64,000 nucleotides of DNA from Flagellimonas sediminis (GCF_010500845.1 NZ_JAAAMI010000012.1:34172-98171), one strand, 5' to 3'; positions 26,035 to 36,003 are shown, counted from the first letter of the stretch. Notes: generated by a model from the sequence alone, not told the origin. A program made the numbers and translations.

Positions 26035-27393
26035 TTAGATTTCCCTATTCACGTCCCAAGCTTCCAAATAATCCGCAACGGCTTTTACGAACATTCCACC
26101 CAAGGCTCCGTTCACCACACGGTGGTCGTAGCTATGCGATAGGAACATTTTGCTTCGGATGCCGATGAACTCCCCTTGACCGGTTTCAATCACGGAAGGA
26201 ATTTTTCTAATGGCGCCCAATGCCAAGATGCCCACTTGCGGTTGGTTGATGATCGGCGTACCGAAAACACTGCCAAAAGTCCCCACATTGGTTACGGTGT
26301 AAGTACCATCTTTAACCTCATCGGGCTTCAATTGGTTGTTCCGAGCACGATTGGCCAAATCGTTAACCGTCTTGGCCATACCCACCAAATTCAATTGATC
26401 GGCGTTTTTGATCACGGGCACGATAAGGTTTCCATCTGGTAAGGCTGCCGCCATACCCAAATTGATGTTTTTCTTTTTGATGACCTTGTCCCCATCCAAA
26501 GAAATGTTCATCATCGGGAATTTCTTTAAGGCCAAGGCCACCGCTTCCATAAAAATTGGGGTAAAGGTGAGTTTTTCCCCTTCCCTCTGCTCAAAGGCAT
26601 TTTTTACTTTATTTCTCCAGTTCACAACATTGGTCACATCCACTTCCACAAAACTTTGCACGTGTGCCGATGTGGAAATACTCTCGATCATGTGGTGCGC
26701 GATCAATTTGCCCATTCGGGTAAGCGGGATGATCTCATCACCATCACCAACGGGAATTGGGGCTGATTTTGGTTTCTCAACAACTTCCCTCACTGGTTTA
26801 ACTTCGGCTTCCACTGGTTTTACCTCTTTCACGACCGGAGCCTCAACTGGTTTTGCAGCGTCCTTTGTGGTTCGGTTTTCCAGATAGGCCATGATATCGT
26901 TTTTGGTAACGCGACCTTCACTACCTGTTCCGACAATGGCTTCCAGTTCCTCCATTGAAATACCTTCTTCCTTGGCAATATTTTTCACCAATGGGGAATA
27001 AAATCTATCCGAATTTGAAAAATTAGGGGTAGGTACGGCAACTGCTTTTTGGGTCTGGGCCATATCGTTCTCCAGAACCGTGACAGGCTCTTCAACCGAT
27101 TCGGAAACAGGGCTCTCCATTTTGGAATCCCCAGTTGGCACCTCCACATCCCCATTTAACTGGATAACGGCTACCACTTCCCCAACTTTTATGACATCAT
27201 CTACGTCAAACCGCTTTTCCACTAAAACACCTTCCACTTCACTGGGCACTTCAGAATCTACTTTGTCCGTGGCAATCTCAAAAACGGCCTCGTCCATTTC
27301 AATGGTATCGCCCACTTCCTTCAACCAGGTGGTGAGGGTAGCTTCGGCAACACTTTCGCCCATTTGCGGTAATTTCAATTCAAATTTTGACAT
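26035..27393 (-). CDS. 2-oxoacid dehydrogenase E2 (dihydrolipoyl acyltransferase)
   Basis: Acyltransferase core of a 2-oxoacid dehydrogenase complex. One N-terminal lipoyl domain (lipoyl Lys in EIATDKVDSEVPS), a Glu/Pro/Val-rich linker, an E3/E1-binding domain (SPLVKNIAKEEGIS), and the catalytic domain. The active-site motif reads DHRVVNGALGG: His is present but the usual Asp of HxxxDG is Asn. Start set at 27393 (MSKFELKLPQMGES); the ATG at 27408 would add 5 residues. Probably the branched-chain or a combined pyruvate/2-oxoacid type; E1 and E3 genes are not adjacent. Confidence 0.9.
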   Translation of the reverse strand: MSKFELKLPQMGESVAEATLTTWLKEVGDTIEMDEAVFEIATDKVDSEVPSEVEGVLVEKRFDVDDVIKVGEVVAVIQLNGDVEVPTGDSKMESPVSESVEEPVTVLENDMAQTQKAVAVPTPNFSNSDRFYSPLVKNIAKEEGISMEELEAIVGTGSEGRVTKNDIMAYLENRTTKDAAKPVEAPVVKEVKPVEAEVKPVREVVEKPKSAPIPVGDGDEIIPLTRMGKLIAHHMIESISTSAHVQSFVEVDVTNVVNWRNKVKNAFEQREGEKLTFTPIFMEAVALALKKFPMMNISLDGDKVIKKKNINLGMAAALPDGNLIVPVIKNADQLNLVGMAKTVNDLANRARNNQLKPDEVKDGTYTVTNVGTFGSVFGTPIINQPQVGILALGAIRKIPSVIETGQGEFIGIRSKMFLSHSYDHRVVNGALGGMFVKAVADYLEAWDVNREI

Positions 27394-27430
27394 ATTCCTA
27401 TTTATCAAAGTGATTTGGACTCTTATTTTG

Positions 27431-27438
27431 CAAAAATA
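27431..27438 (-). promoter_or_regulatory. Putative -7 element of the E2 gene
   Basis: TATTTTTG on the minus strand, a perfect TAnnTTTG match 37 nt upstream of the chosen ATG. No clear -33 TTTG at the usual spacing. Confidence 0.45.
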
Positions 27439-27488
27439 CTAAAGTAAATCACTTATTATTGTTTTATGTTCATTATTTGGCAACTCAC

Positions 27489-28109
27489 CTAATTCGCTTT
27501 CATCGAATTTTCAAAAGGCACCCGGTTCAAAATACTTCGTCCCAACGTCACCTCATCGGCATACTCCAATTCATCGCCCACAGAAATCCCCCTTGCAATG
27601 GCAGAAGTGGTCACTTCCAACCCTTCCAACTGACGGTAAATATAAAAATTAGTGGTATCACCTTCCATAGTGGAACTTAGGGCAAAGATGAGTTCTTTTA
27701 CTTTTCCCTCCTTCACTTTATTGATCAAGGATACGATGTTCAAATCCTGCGGCCCCACTCCTTCCATAGGGGAAATCTTGCCTCCAAGTACATGGTACAA
27801 TCCATTATATTGGGATGTGTTCTCAATGGCCATTACGTCGCGGATGTCTTCCACAACGCAAACCAAATTCTCGTCTCTTTTAGGGTTGGCACAGATCTCA
27901 CAGATTTCGGTATCGGAGATGTTATGGCAACTTTTACAAAAGTTCACCTCGTTTTTCAATTTGGAAAGGGCATGGGTCAAATGCTCTGTACGTTCCTCGG
28001 GCTGTTTGAGCAGGTGAAGCACCAAACGCAAGGCGGTACGCTTGCCTATTCCTGGCAATTGAGACATTTCGTACACGGCATTTTCCAATAATTTGGATGA
28101 AAACTCCAT
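27489..28109 (-). CDS. recR: Recombination mediator RecR
   Basis: 206-aa RecFOR-pathway protein. N-terminal helix-hairpin-helix ([17 protein letters not shown]), a four-cysteine zinc finger ([16 protein letters not shown]), a TOPRIM domain ([17 protein letters not shown], then [20 protein letters not shown]) and the C-terminal Walker-like region ([13 protein letters not shown]). All elements are complete. It diverges from the symporter gene across a short gap with a -7 element for recR (28126-28133). Confidence 0.97.
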   Translation of the reverse strand: MEFSSKLLENAVYEMSQLPGIGKRTALRLVLHLLKQPEERTEHLTHALSKLKNEVNFCKSCHNISDTEICEICANPKRDENLVCVVEDIRDVMAIENTSQYNGLYHVLGGKISPMEGVGPQDLNIVSLINKVKEGKVKELIFALSSTMEGDTTNFYIYRQLEGLEVTTSAIARGISVGDELEYADEVTLGRSILNRVPFENSMKAN

Positions 28110-28125
28110 AGCATCAAATCTCCAA

Positions 28126-28133
28126 CAAAATTA
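28126..28133 (-). promoter_or_regulatory. Putative -7 element of recR
   Basis: TAATTTTG on the minus strand, a perfect TAnnTTTG match 16 nt upstream of the recR ATG. Confidence 0.45.
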
Positions 28134-28185
28134 CGATTTTAGTGTTACCAATTTACTTTCGTACTTTGCAAATCAAATACCGTTT

Positions 28186-29667
28186 ATGTCAGCCACACAG
28201 ATTCTCTTGCTTATAGGTGCTTATTTCTTGGTGCTTATATTGATCTCTTACTTTACTGGAAAAAACGATTCGAACGCAGATTTTTTTAAAGCAGGCAAGC
28301 AATCGCCTTGGTACTTGGTGGCATTTGGAATGGTAGGTGCCTCATTGTCAGGGGTTACCTTTATTTCGGTGCCTGGTTGGGTGGACGATATCCATTTTAC
28401 CTACATACAGGTAGTGATCGGATATCTTTTTGGATATTTTGTGGTAGCCTTTGTTTTACTGCCCCTTTATTATAAGTACAACCTCACCTCTATTTACGAA
28501 TACCTTGCGGAACGCTTTGGAAAGGTCAGCCATAAAACCGGGGCCTTTTTCTTTTTCCTATCCCGAGTTTTAGGGGCAGCCTTCCGGTTGTATTTGGTTG
28601 CCATTGTTTTGCAGCAGTTCGTTTTTGATGGATTGGGGGTGCGTTTTGAGTTTACGGTGGTCATTTCCATTTTATTGATCTGGATCTACACCAACAAAGG
28701 CGGTATCAAAACCATTGTTTGGACCGATACCCTGCAGACCCTTTTCATGATAGTGGCCGTTATCCTTTCCATCATCTTCATCAATCAGGAATTGGGGTGG
28801 AGCTTTGGGGAGTTTTTAAGATCGGAAGAACTGAAAAGCTACAGTTCCTTTTTGGTCACCGATGACTTTTTGAGTCGAAATTATTTCATTAAATCCTTTG
28901 TGGGCGGTATGTTCGTGACCATTTGTATGACCGGATTGGATCAGGACATGATGCAAAAAAACCTTACCTGCAAATCGTTGAAAGACGCTCAAAAAAATAT
29001 GGTTTCTTTTAGTTTTGTTTTGGTAGGGGTCACCTTTTTGTTCATGCTGTTGGGTGCTTTGTTGTTCATTTATGCCAAACGCAACGGAGTGGCCATTCCT
29101 TTGATGGACGGCACCCCAAAAACTGACTTGTTGTTCCCCGAAATTGCGCTGAATAGTGGACTGGGACTGGCCCTATCCATTACTTTCATGTTGGGATTGA
29201 TCGCTGCGGCCTACAGTAGTGCCGATAGCGCCCTTACCTCTTTGACCACTTCATTTTGTGTAGATTTCCTCAACGTTCAGCATAAAGAAGAAAACGAGCA
29301 GAAAAAAATACGGAAACAGACCCACGTGGGGATGAGCGTGATGCTGATCGTGGTTATCATCGCCTTTAAATATATTTTGAGCAGTAATGTGATCGATAGT
29401 CTTCTAACGGTAGCCGGGTACACTTACGGACCTTTGTTAGGACTATTTTCCTTTGGAATTTTCACCAAACACAAGATCAAGGATGCTTATGTATGGATCG
29501 TAGCGGTATTATCGGTTACCACTATCATTTTAGTGGCTAACATCCCAGCCTCCTATTTAGGTGGATATCAAATGGGGTATGAACTGTTGCCTCTCAATGG
29601 ATTGTTGACTTTTTTTGGGCTATGGTTGATCAAAAAAAAGGAATTGGAACCTAGTATTGTCCAGTAG
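28186..29667 (+). CDS. Sodium:solute symporter family protein
   Basis: Integral membrane transporter of the SSS family with about 13 predicted helices. Characteristic stretches are [30 protein letters not shown] and [21 protein letters not shown], the latter being the Na2-site Ser/Ala-rich helix. Start at 28186 ([11 protein letters not shown]) is chosen because the longer frame from 28093 lies in the recR promoter and start and adds a non-hydrophobic leader. Substrate is not inferable; no catabolic genes sit beside it. It ends 17 nt inside the opposite-strand CoA-binding gene. Confidence 0.92.
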   Translation: MSATQILLLIGAYFLVLILISYFTGKNDSNADFFKAGKQSPWYLVAFGMVGASLSGVTFISVPGWVDDIHFTYIQVVIGYLFGYFVVAFVLLPLYYKYNLTSIYEYLAERFGKVSHKTGAFFFFLSRVLGAAFRLYLVAIVLQQFVFDGLGVRFEFTVVISILLIWIYTNKGGIKTIVWTDTLQTLFMIVAVILSIIFINQELGWSFGEFLRSEELKSYSSFLVTDDFLSRNYFIKSFVGGMFVTICMTGLDQDMMQKNLTCKSLKDAQKNMVSFSFVLVGVTFLFMLLGALLFIYAKRNGVAIPLMDGTPKTDLLFPEIALNSGLGLALSITFMLGLIAAAYSSADSALTSLTTSFCVDFLNVQHKEENEQKKIRKQTHVGMSVMLIVVIIAFKYILSSNVIDSLLTVAGYTYGPLLGLFSFGIFTKHKIKDAYVWIVAVLSVTTIILVANIPASYLGGYQMGYELLPLNGLLTFFGLWLIKKKELEPSIVQ

Positions 29668-30010
29668 CCAACAACACTAGAGTACAGGCAACTTCTACCT
29701 TTATGCCTTCTTTTTCTAGGATTTCATAGAATTCCGGATTTTCGGTTCCTGGGTTGAAAATGACCCTTCTTGGCCATAAATCCACAATTTTTTGGTAATA
29801 TTCGCTTTGGTGGGTTGGGTTCAGATATAAAGTTACGGTATCAATATTTTGAAAATCAACTAAGTTGTCTTTAATTTGTACTCCTGATACAGTTCCCCCA
29901 TGTATCCCAAATGCGGTTGTTTCAATTTTTTGATCGACCAGCCTACGAACTGCCATGTTACTGTATCTTCCTGGGTTTACAGAAGCCCCGAAAACAAGTG
30001 TTTTTGCCAT
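29651..30010 (-). CDS. CoA-binding domain protein (YccU-like)
   Basis: 119-aa single-domain Rossmann-fold protein of the CoA_binding_2 group. Features are the opening [22 protein letters not shown], then the strand-helix repeats and [37 protein letters not shown], whose C-terminal C-T-L-V pattern is typical. Relatives bind CoA but have no settled role. It converges with the symporter gene (17-nt overlap). Confidence 0.9.
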   Translation of the reverse strand: MAKTLVFGASVNPGRYSNMAVRRLVDQKIETTAFGIHGGTVSGVQIKDNLVDFQNIDTVTLYLNPTHQSEYYQKIVDLWPRRVIFNPGTENPEFYEILEKEGIKVEVACTLVLLATGQY

Positions 30011-30360
30011 TTGTTAATTTTAGTGTTAAACTTAAAGATAGACTGTAACGATAACAAAAAATTTCCGTCTATTGTATATATAAAATATTTCATTGGTAAG
30101 ACTGTATTTTTTATAGTTAATGGTTAGTGTTTAGTATAGCTTATCAATGTATCAACCCCGGTATTTTTACCGGGGTTTCTTCTTTTTAAAACTTTTTCTG
30201 TTGGTCTCTTTTAGAGCGATATACTTACAATCAATACATTACATTTTTCCATACTGTTAAAGAATGTTAAAATCAAGTGAAGCTGTAACATTCTACGATC
30301 AACGGCGTCTTAAGTATATCATCAATCAATCGAATTCATCAATCAAAAAACGAACAACTC
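30011..30360. other. 350-bp intergenic region with an orphan terminator and an inverted repeat
   Basis: No supported open frame. It contains a strong plus-strand terminator (30154-30177) with no plus-strand gene directly in front of it, and a 9-bp inverted repeat (agaatgtta, 30261-30269, and taacattct, 30286-30294) 67 nt upstream of the TonB receptor gene. Confidence 0.6.
30154..30185 (+). terminator. Orphan Rho-independent terminator
   Basis: A perfect 10-bp stem (aaccccggta / taccggggtt) closes a tttt loop and is followed on the plus strand by tcttctttt. The nearest plus-strand gene upstream ends at 29667, about 490 bp away, so the terminator is either for a small RNA or for a long antisense read-through of the symporter transcript. 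Confidence 0.8.
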
Positions 30361-32811
30361 ATGAAAAAGTTGACCCTACTTTTTGCGCTGCTTTCTTGCG
30401 CATTATTTTCTACACATGCAAATACCACAGACCCTGAAAACGCCTTGGGCTCCATTTCAGGAAAGGTAATTGACAACACCCTACAACAACCTGTTGCCTA
30501 TGCGGCAATAGTCATTAAATCGGAAGACGGTACCGAAACCATCACTGGTGGCATCACCTTGGATGATGGTACTTTCGACATTAAAAAACTGCCCGATGGC
30601 AATTTCATTCTTGAAGTACAGTATATCGGGTACAAAACGTATTCCCAAAAATTGGTCATCAATAAGGACAAACGTAATCTGGACATGGGTACCATCACCT
30701 TGGTGGAAGAGACCCAAAATCTGGAAGGTGTTGAAGTGGTGGCCGAAAAAACGACCATTGAACAACGGGTGGACAGAAAAGTGATCAACGTGGGCAAGGA
30801 CTTGACCACTTCCGGCGCAACGGCTTCGGACATTATGAACAACATCCCTTCGGTAAATGTGGATGCCCAAACTGGGGATATTACATTAAGGGGTAATTCC
30901 AACGTCCGTGTGATGGTAGACGGAAAGCTTTCCAACGTGCCCATAGCGCAGTTGCTCAAACAGATTCCATCTACCTCCATTAAATCCATTGAACTGATCA
31001 CCAACCCATCTGCCAAGTACAATCCGGAGGGGATGAGTGGCATCATCAACATTGTATTGCATAAAAATGCCAATATTGGTTTCAATGGAAATGTGAGCAT
31101 GGGCCTTACCAAAGGTATAGAGGCCAAGTTCAACAGCTCCATTGACTTGAACTACCGTAACGGCAAGTTTAATTTCTATGGAAACTACGGTAATAACATT
31201 GGTAAATGGGTAAATGATGGCAGTATTTTGAGGGTGGATGAAAACTCACGCCAAAAATTCGATTTCCTAAACAATAACAAGTCACACTTGTACAAATTAG
31301 GGGTCGATTTTTATTTGAACGAAAAGAATACCATCTCTTTCTTCACCAATCAAAACATCTATGACGGGAAAGGATTTGGAACCGTGGCCATCGACTATTT
31401 TGAAGCCCCATCGAACAACTTGACCCAATATTTTGATGACCTTTCCGACAATACGAGCGAGCAATACAACTTTGATTATAAACTTGATTTTGGAAAGGAA
31501 GGCCACAACATTGAGTTGGAAGTGGACCATAACTTGTTCGACAGTGGCCAGGATGCCGACTTTAGATCGGTTGGTGCCGTTGTTTATCCAAATTACAAGG
31601 ATTTTGTGGACACCAAACGTACCCAAACCACGGCCAACTTGGACTATGTGAACCCGTTGGACAGTATTTCCAAACTGGAGCTTGGGTTGCAGTCAAGGAA
31701 TTTTGAGTCCAAAGTGGATTATTCATCAACCGGACAATCCTTCAACTCCCAAGGCAATCTGGTTCCAACGCCTTCCACTAAGTTCATTTATGCCATGGAC
31801 ATCTACTCCGCCTATGCAACTTTTGGCCAGACCTATAAAAAATGGTCTTACCAAATGGGGGTTCGTGTAGAGGACGTGGAAGTAAAAGCTGACACTAATG
31901 CAGTACGTGCCTTTACCGACAAATACACTGAGATTTATCCATCGGCATTTGTAACGTATAGTCCAAACGAAAAGGACCAAATGCAATTGAGCTATAGTAG
32001 AAGGGTAGATAGACCTGGTTTGGATCAGGTAAACCCTATCAGGGAGTTTGCCACTCCATTGATCTCCTCATTCGGTAACCCGAGTTTGGTTCCACAGTTT
32101 ACCAGTTCCTATGAGTTGAATTACACCAAAAGACTTAAAAACGGCAGCATTACCTCCGGGGTATTCTACCGCAGTATTACGGATGAGATCAACAGGGCAC
32201 TTTATGTGGATAGATTGGATCTGAACAAGACCATCCTTACCTATGACAATTTTGACAAAACATCTGCTTATGGTGTGGAAGTATCCGGAAATTACAAACC
32301 ATTAAAATGGTGGAATGTCAACGGTAGTTTTGATATGTACTCCCAAACCCAAAGAGGCTTTTCGGAAACCTTGGACACCACGGACCCCGATGCCACGGAG
32401 GATGATATTATTACAGAGCAGGTTGAAGTGGAGAACACGGCCTGGAACGTAAGGATGAACAACAGTTTCACCGTGACCAAAAAACTAACGCTTCAAGCGT
32501 TTGGTTTTTATCGCGGAAGAAACAAGAGCATCCAGTTTGATGCCGACCCCATGTACTTTGTAAACGTGGGTGCCCGCTATAGTTTTGACGATGGCAAAGG
32601 CACCATCAGCTTCAACTACAATGATATTTTCAACACCATGCGTTTTGCCTTTGAAGGGGATTACCCCTATGCACAGGAAGGTGCCTTCAACTGGGAGAGC
32701 AACAATGTATATGTAGGACTTTCCTATCGTTTTGGAAGTGGAAAGAACAGTGCCAAACAGCGTAAGAGAAGGGACGACAACACCAAGCAAGGTGGCGGTG
32801 GTATCCTATAA
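30361..32811 (+). CDS. TonB-dependent outer membrane receptor (OMP_b-brl_3 family)
   Basis: Outer-membrane protein of 816 aa with a signal peptide (LTLLFALLSCALFSTHA). A carboxypeptidase-regulatory-like domain (about residues 31-115, SISGKVIDNTLQQPVAYAA) precedes a plug domain (TSGATASDIMNNIPSVNVDA...GNSNVRVMVDGKL) and an OMP_b-brl_3-type barrel. The plug-barrel layout is that of TonB receptors; a SusD partner is lacking, so it is probably not a SusC-type glycan importer. The ligand is unknown. The C-terminus (RKRRDDNTKQGGGGIL) is an unusual basic/Gly tail after the last strand. Confidence 0.93.
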   Translation: MKKLTLLFALLSCALFSTHANTTDPENALGSISGKVIDNTLQQPVAYAAIVIKSEDGTETITGGITLDDGTFDIKKLPDGNFILEVQYIGYKTYSQKLVINKDKRNLDMGTITLVEETQNLEGVEVVAEKTTIEQRVDRKVINVGKDLTTSGATASDIMNNIPSVNVDAQTGDITLRGNSNVRVMVDGKLSNVPIAQLLKQIPSTSIKSIELITNPSAKYNPEGMSGIINIVLHKNANIGFNGNVSMGLTKGIEAKFNSSIDLNYRNGKFNFYGNYGNNIGKWVNDGSILRVDENSRQKFDFLNNNKSHLYKLGVDFYLNEKNTISFFTNQNIYDGKGFGTVAIDYFEAPSNNLTQYFDDLSDNTSEQYNFDYKLDFGKEGHNIELEVDHNLFDSGQDADFRSVGAVVYPNYKDFVDTKRTQTTANLDYVNPLDSISKLELGLQSRNFESKVDYSSTGQSFNSQGNLVPTPSTKFIYAMDIYSAYATFGQTYKKWSYQMGVRVEDVEVKADTNAVRAFTDKYTEIYPSAFVTYSPNEKDQMQLSYSRRVDRPGLDQVNPIREFATPLISSFGNPSLVPQFTSSYELNYTKRLKNGSITSGVFYRSITDEINRALYVDRLDLNKTILTYDNFDKTSAYGVEVSGNYKPLKWWNVNGSFDMYSQTQRGFSETLDTTDPDATEDDIITEQVEVENTAWNVRMNNSFTVTKKLTLQAFGFYRGRNKSIQFDADPMYFVNVGARYSFDDGKGTISFNYNDIFNTMRFAFEGDYPYAQEGAFNWESNNVYVGLSYRFGSGKNSAKQRKRRDDNTKQGGGGIL

Positions 32812-32871
32812 CAATAGTTTGATGGTCCTAGTCAGAGTGTTGGTTGGTTAGTCTTTCAAGGACATCAATAA

Positions 32872-32905
32872 AAAACCCCGATCCTAAAGGATCGGGGTTT
32901 TGTTT
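32872..32905 (+). terminator. Bidirectional terminator between the TonB receptor and fabH
   Basis: A 13-bp perfect stem (aaaaccccgatcc / ggatcggggtttt, 32872-32884 and 32889-32901) with a 4-nt loop; T-runs flank both sides. It serves the plus-strand receptor gene and, on the minus strand, fabH, which ends at 32926. Confidence 0.92.
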
Positions 32906-32925
32906 TTTAGTTTATTTTCATTTTG

Positions 32926-33933
32926 CTACCATCGGATGATGACACTACCCCAAGTAAATCCACTACCAAAAGCGGCCAAAACGACTAAATCCCCTTCTTT
33001 CACTTTTCCTTGTTCCCATGCCTCTGTTAAGGCAATTGGAATAGAAGCGGCCGTGGTATTGCCATACTTCATGATGTTGTTGAACACCTGGTCATCGGAC
33101 AATCGGAACTTACCCTGAATGAACTGGGAAATCCTCAAATTGGCCTGGTGCGGAATCAACATATCGATATCCTGTGGAGTAAGGTTGTTCTTTTGCAACC
33201 CCTCCATGATCACTTCGCTAAAACGGACCACTGCATTTTTGAACACAAACTGTCCGTTCATATAGGGAAAATAGGAAGTGTCCTCTGGATCGGCATCGGC
33301 AATGATATCCGTCACCCATCTTTTTCCCATCCCTGGTGCAATCAAGGAAAGTTCTTCGGCATGTTGGCCTTCGGAATGCAGGTGGGTAGAGAGGATTCCT
33401 TTGGAAGAATCTTCCTCCCTTGTCAAAACAGCGGCCCCTGCCCCGTCACCAAAAATGACCGAAACCCCTCGGCCCCTGGTTGTCATGTCCAGACCATACG
33501 AATGTAGTTCCGATCCTATGACGAGCACATTTTTGTACATCCCACTTTTTATGTACTGATCGGCCACAGAAATGCCATACACAAAGCCCGAACATTGATT
33601 TCGGATATCGAGGGCACCAACCGTGCGTAAACCAAGATCGCGTTGTACCAAAACCCCAGGGCCAGGAAAATAATAATCCGGGCTAAGGGTGGCAAAAACG
33701 ATGAAATCAATCTCATCCTTATCGATTCCGGCACGTTCAATGGCTTTTTCTGCGGCTTTCACTCCCATGGAGGTCGTAGTGTCCTCCCCTTTCACCACAT
33801 GGCGCCTTTCCTTGATTCCGGTACGCTCTTGAATCCATTCGTCATTCGCATCCATCAGTTTGGATAAATCGTCATTGGTCACCACACGCTCAGGTACGTA
33901 AAATCCTAATCCTGAAATTCTTGAGTTATACAT
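32926..33933 (-). CDS. fabH: 3-oxoacyl-ACP synthase III (FabH)
   Basis: Initiates fatty-acid synthesis by condensing an acyl-CoA primer with malonyl-ACP. The catalytic triad is complete: Cys in IRNQCSGFVYG, His in LIPHQANLRI, and Asn in YGNTTAASIPIAL; the C-terminus GFTWGSVIIRW is typical. Start at 33933 (MYNSRISGLGFYV) gives 335 aa, the normal FabH length. The 24-residue extension from 34005 is hydrophobic and aromatic, with no family counterpart. Confidence 0.93.
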   Translation of the reverse strand: MYNSRISGLGFYVPERVVTNDDLSKLMDANDEWIQERTGIKERRHVVKGEDTTTSMGVKAAEKAIERAGIDKDEIDFIVFATLSPDYYFPGPGVLVQRDLGLRTVGALDIRNQCSGFVYGISVADQYIKSGMYKNVLVIGSELHSYGLDMTTRGRGVSVIFGDGAGAAVLTREEDSSKGILSTHLHSEGQHAEELSLIAPGMGKRWVTDIIADADPEDTSYFPYMNGQFVFKNAVVRFSEVIMEGLQKNNLTPQDIDMLIPHQANLRISQFIQGKFRLSDDQVFNNIMKYGNTTAASIPIALTEAWEQGKVKEGDLVVLAAFGSGFTWGSVIIRW

Positions 33934-33988
33934 TGCGAAGTGCTTAAATAGAAATTTTTGAAAAAAGTATAGGCTAAATAATGGAAAA

Positions 33989-34019
33989 GTAAAAAATATA
34001 TCCAAAGAACTGGATATAT
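33989..34019 (-). terminator. Terminator of the TetR-ABC1 operon
   Basis: A 9-bp stem (atatatcca / tggatatat, 33996-34004 and 34011-34019) with a 6-nt loop, followed on the minus strand by six T. It is 11 nt after the ABC1 gene stop and upstream of fabH. Confidence 0.75.
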
Positions 34020-34029
34020 ATTAACAAAA

Positions 34030-35340
34030 TTAGACCATGTACTTTTTAAAATGGTTCACTTCCACCTTGGCTCCAAGATCGTGCAGCAGATTATAAAGTC
34101 CAAAAAAGGTGCGGTTCATATACAGAAAATGTTTGGAGCCACGGTTCCCGTTCATCTTCCTGATCTGTTGATCCTTGGAATAACGTTCGCTCAATTCGGC
34201 AATTTTGGACCAGAAGTCCGCATCCCCAAAATCGAACTCCTCTTTGTTGAAGGGAGAAGTGAAGATACTGAGCATTTCCTTGAACAACGCTTTGAAAAAT
34301 TCCAGTTCCTCTGCACTATCCGTTGGAGTCAGGATTTCCAGTTGATACAGCTTTTCCATAAAGACCACATTGTTGTTGAGGATGTCAAGGTTGGCCAATT
34401 CAAAATAAGGAATGTAAAATTCATCTGGAATGGCCTTGATACAGCCAAAATCTATCGCTATCAGATTGCCATTTTCACTTACCAAGAAATTTCCTGGGTG
34501 TGGATCGGCATGCACCTTTCTTAAATGATGGATCTGGAACATATAAAAATCCCAAAGGGCCTGACCCAATCGATTGCCAAGGTTAGCATCAAAAGTGGTT
34601 TTGGTGAACTCACCCAAATGCAATCCGCTCATCCAATCCATGGTCAGGATACGTTCACTGGAAAGTTCGGGATAGTATTTTGGGAATTCCATTCCAGGAA
34701 TCACGGCACAGGCTTCGGTGATTTCCCTGCTTTGTTCCAATTCCAGAATATAATTGGTCTCCTCAATCAACTTGTGCTCCACTTCCTTGAAATATTTCTC
34801 GGAATCCTTCCCCTTCAGGTTGAACATTTTAATGGCCACTGGCTTCACCAACGCAAGATCGCTACTGATGCTTTCTGCCACTCCCGGATATTGGATCTTT
34901 ACCGCCAATTCCTTGCCATCCTTAGTGGCACGGTGCACCTGACCAATGCTGGCCGCATTTACGGAATCTTTTTCAAAGTGATCAAAGATATCCTCGGGAT
35001 ATTGTCCGAAGTATTTTTTGAATGTCTTGCGGACCAAAGGGGCCGATAAGGGTGGTACCGAAAACTGGGAAAGGGAAAATTTTTCCACATAGGCCCTAGG
35101 CAGCAGGTTTTTCTCCATACTCAGCATTTGGGCCACCTTCAGGGCACTTCCCTTAAGACTTTTCAGTCCATCGTAAATATCCTCGGCGTTGTCATGGTCC
35201 AGCTCTTCTTTGGAAGTATCCGGATTTACGAGTTTCTTGCCATAGTACTTCACATAATTCCCGCCGATCTTGACACCGGTGGTCACCAATTTTCCCGCCC
35301 GCTCTATTTTTCCGGTGGGTATTTTATCCAATGTTTTCAT
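34030..35340 (-). CDS. ABC1/UbiB-family atypical protein kinase
   Basis: Membrane-associated ABC1 kinase-like protein of 436 aa. The N-terminal extension has LKGSALKVAQMLSM, the KxGQ-like element (here KVAQ, Ala for Gly). The Ala-rich loop is NAASIGQVHRA, the kinase-type Lys is in AVKIQYPGV, and HADPHPGNFLV and AIDFGCIK are the catalytic and metal-binding loops. Relatives act in ubiquinone or menaquinone biosynthesis or in lipid homeostasis. The gene is 6 nt downstream of a TetR-type regulator and forms a two-gene operon with it. Confidence 0.92.
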   Translation of the reverse strand: MKTLDKIPTGKIERAGKLVTTGVKIGGNYVKYYGKKLVNPDTSKEELDHDNAEDIYDGLKSLKGSALKVAQMLSMEKNLLPRAYVEKFSLSQFSVPPLSAPLVRKTFKKYFGQYPEDIFDHFEKDSVNAASIGQVHRATKDGKELAVKIQYPGVAESISSDLALVKPVAIKMFNLKGKDSEKYFKEVEHKLIEETNYILELEQSREITEACAVIPGMEFPKYYPELSSERILTMDWMSGLHLGEFTKTTFDANLGNRLGQALWDFYMFQIHHLRKVHADPHPGNFLVSENGNLIAIDFGCIKAIPDEFYIPYFELANLDILNNNVVFMEKLYQLEILTPTDSAEELEFFKALFKEMLSIFTSPFNKEEFDFGDADFWSKIAELSERYSKDQQIRKMNGNRGSKHFLYMNRTFFGLYNLLHDLGAKVEVNHFKKYMV

Positions 35341-35346
35341 GTGGTA

Positions 35347-36003
35347 CTACACAAACTTTTCTTTGTACAGAAATTTCCCAAAGTCAATAATCTTTTCCAA
35401 AGGGGTATTCTCAAAAATCTGAAAGATCGTGGTCACGGATTTCTCTATCGCGATATCTGTTTTTTCAAAGCCTGGCGAGCTGTCTTCCATCCAAAACTTT
35501 AAAAGGAACAAAAACTGGAGCCAAGCCCCTTCAGAAAAAAGTGGCTCATTATATTTTAAGATTTTCAAGTTCTTTTCCTCATTTCGGACATGGATCAATT
35601 CGGTAGCAAACTCCTTGAAAGATCTGCGTAGTACCTTCAGTTGGGCCAATCCTTCAAAAGTATGCCGGTGTTCCCTGAGTGCGAACAGCACATAGCTGCG
35701 GTTCAAGGTCAGATTCTCGAAATAAGTAAAGAAAAAGGTCAGCATTTTATCCTCATTGGACATGGCGGCGTAATCCTTGTTCTTGTTCAGCAAAGCCATG
35801 GTATTGTCAAAAAACTTTTGCCAAATTCTTTGTTGTAAGGACTCGAAAGATCCAAAAAATCCATAAAATGTGTCCTCACCAATTTTGTGCGCCTTGCAAA
35901 ACTTGTAAACCGATTCGGGAACCTTTCCATTTTCCAAAACGGAATCCATATACCATTCTATTACTTTTTCCTCTGTGATGTTGGTTTTTACCGATGTTGC
36001 CAT
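35347..36003 (-). CDS. TetR/AcrR-family transcriptional regulator
   Basis: 218-aa regulator. The N-terminal helix-turn-helix is MATSVKTNITEEKVIEWYMD...KVPESVYKFCKAHKIGEDTFYGFFGSFESL, where GEDTFYGFFGS is the recognition-helix part; a C-terminal helical ligand-binding domain follows. It is co-transcribed with the ABC1 kinase gene and probably regulates it. A hairpin (36058-36087) lies 54 nt upstream of its start, in the likely leader. Confidence 0.85.
   Translation of the reverse strand: MATSVKTNITEEKVIEWYMDSVLENGKVPESVYKFCKAHKIGEDTFYGFFGSFESLQQRIWQKFFDNTMALLNKNKDYAAMSNEDKMLTFFFTYFENLTLNRSYVLFALREHRHTFEGLAQLKVLRRSFKEFATELIHVRNEEKNLKILKYNEPLFSEGAWLQFLFLLKFWMEDSSPGFEKTDIAIEKSVTTIFQIFENTPLEKIIDFGKFLYKEKFV

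Noticed and set aside
34525..35049. 174-codon plus-strand frame opposite the ABC1 kinase
   Set aside because: Shadow frame opposite conserved kinase motifs.
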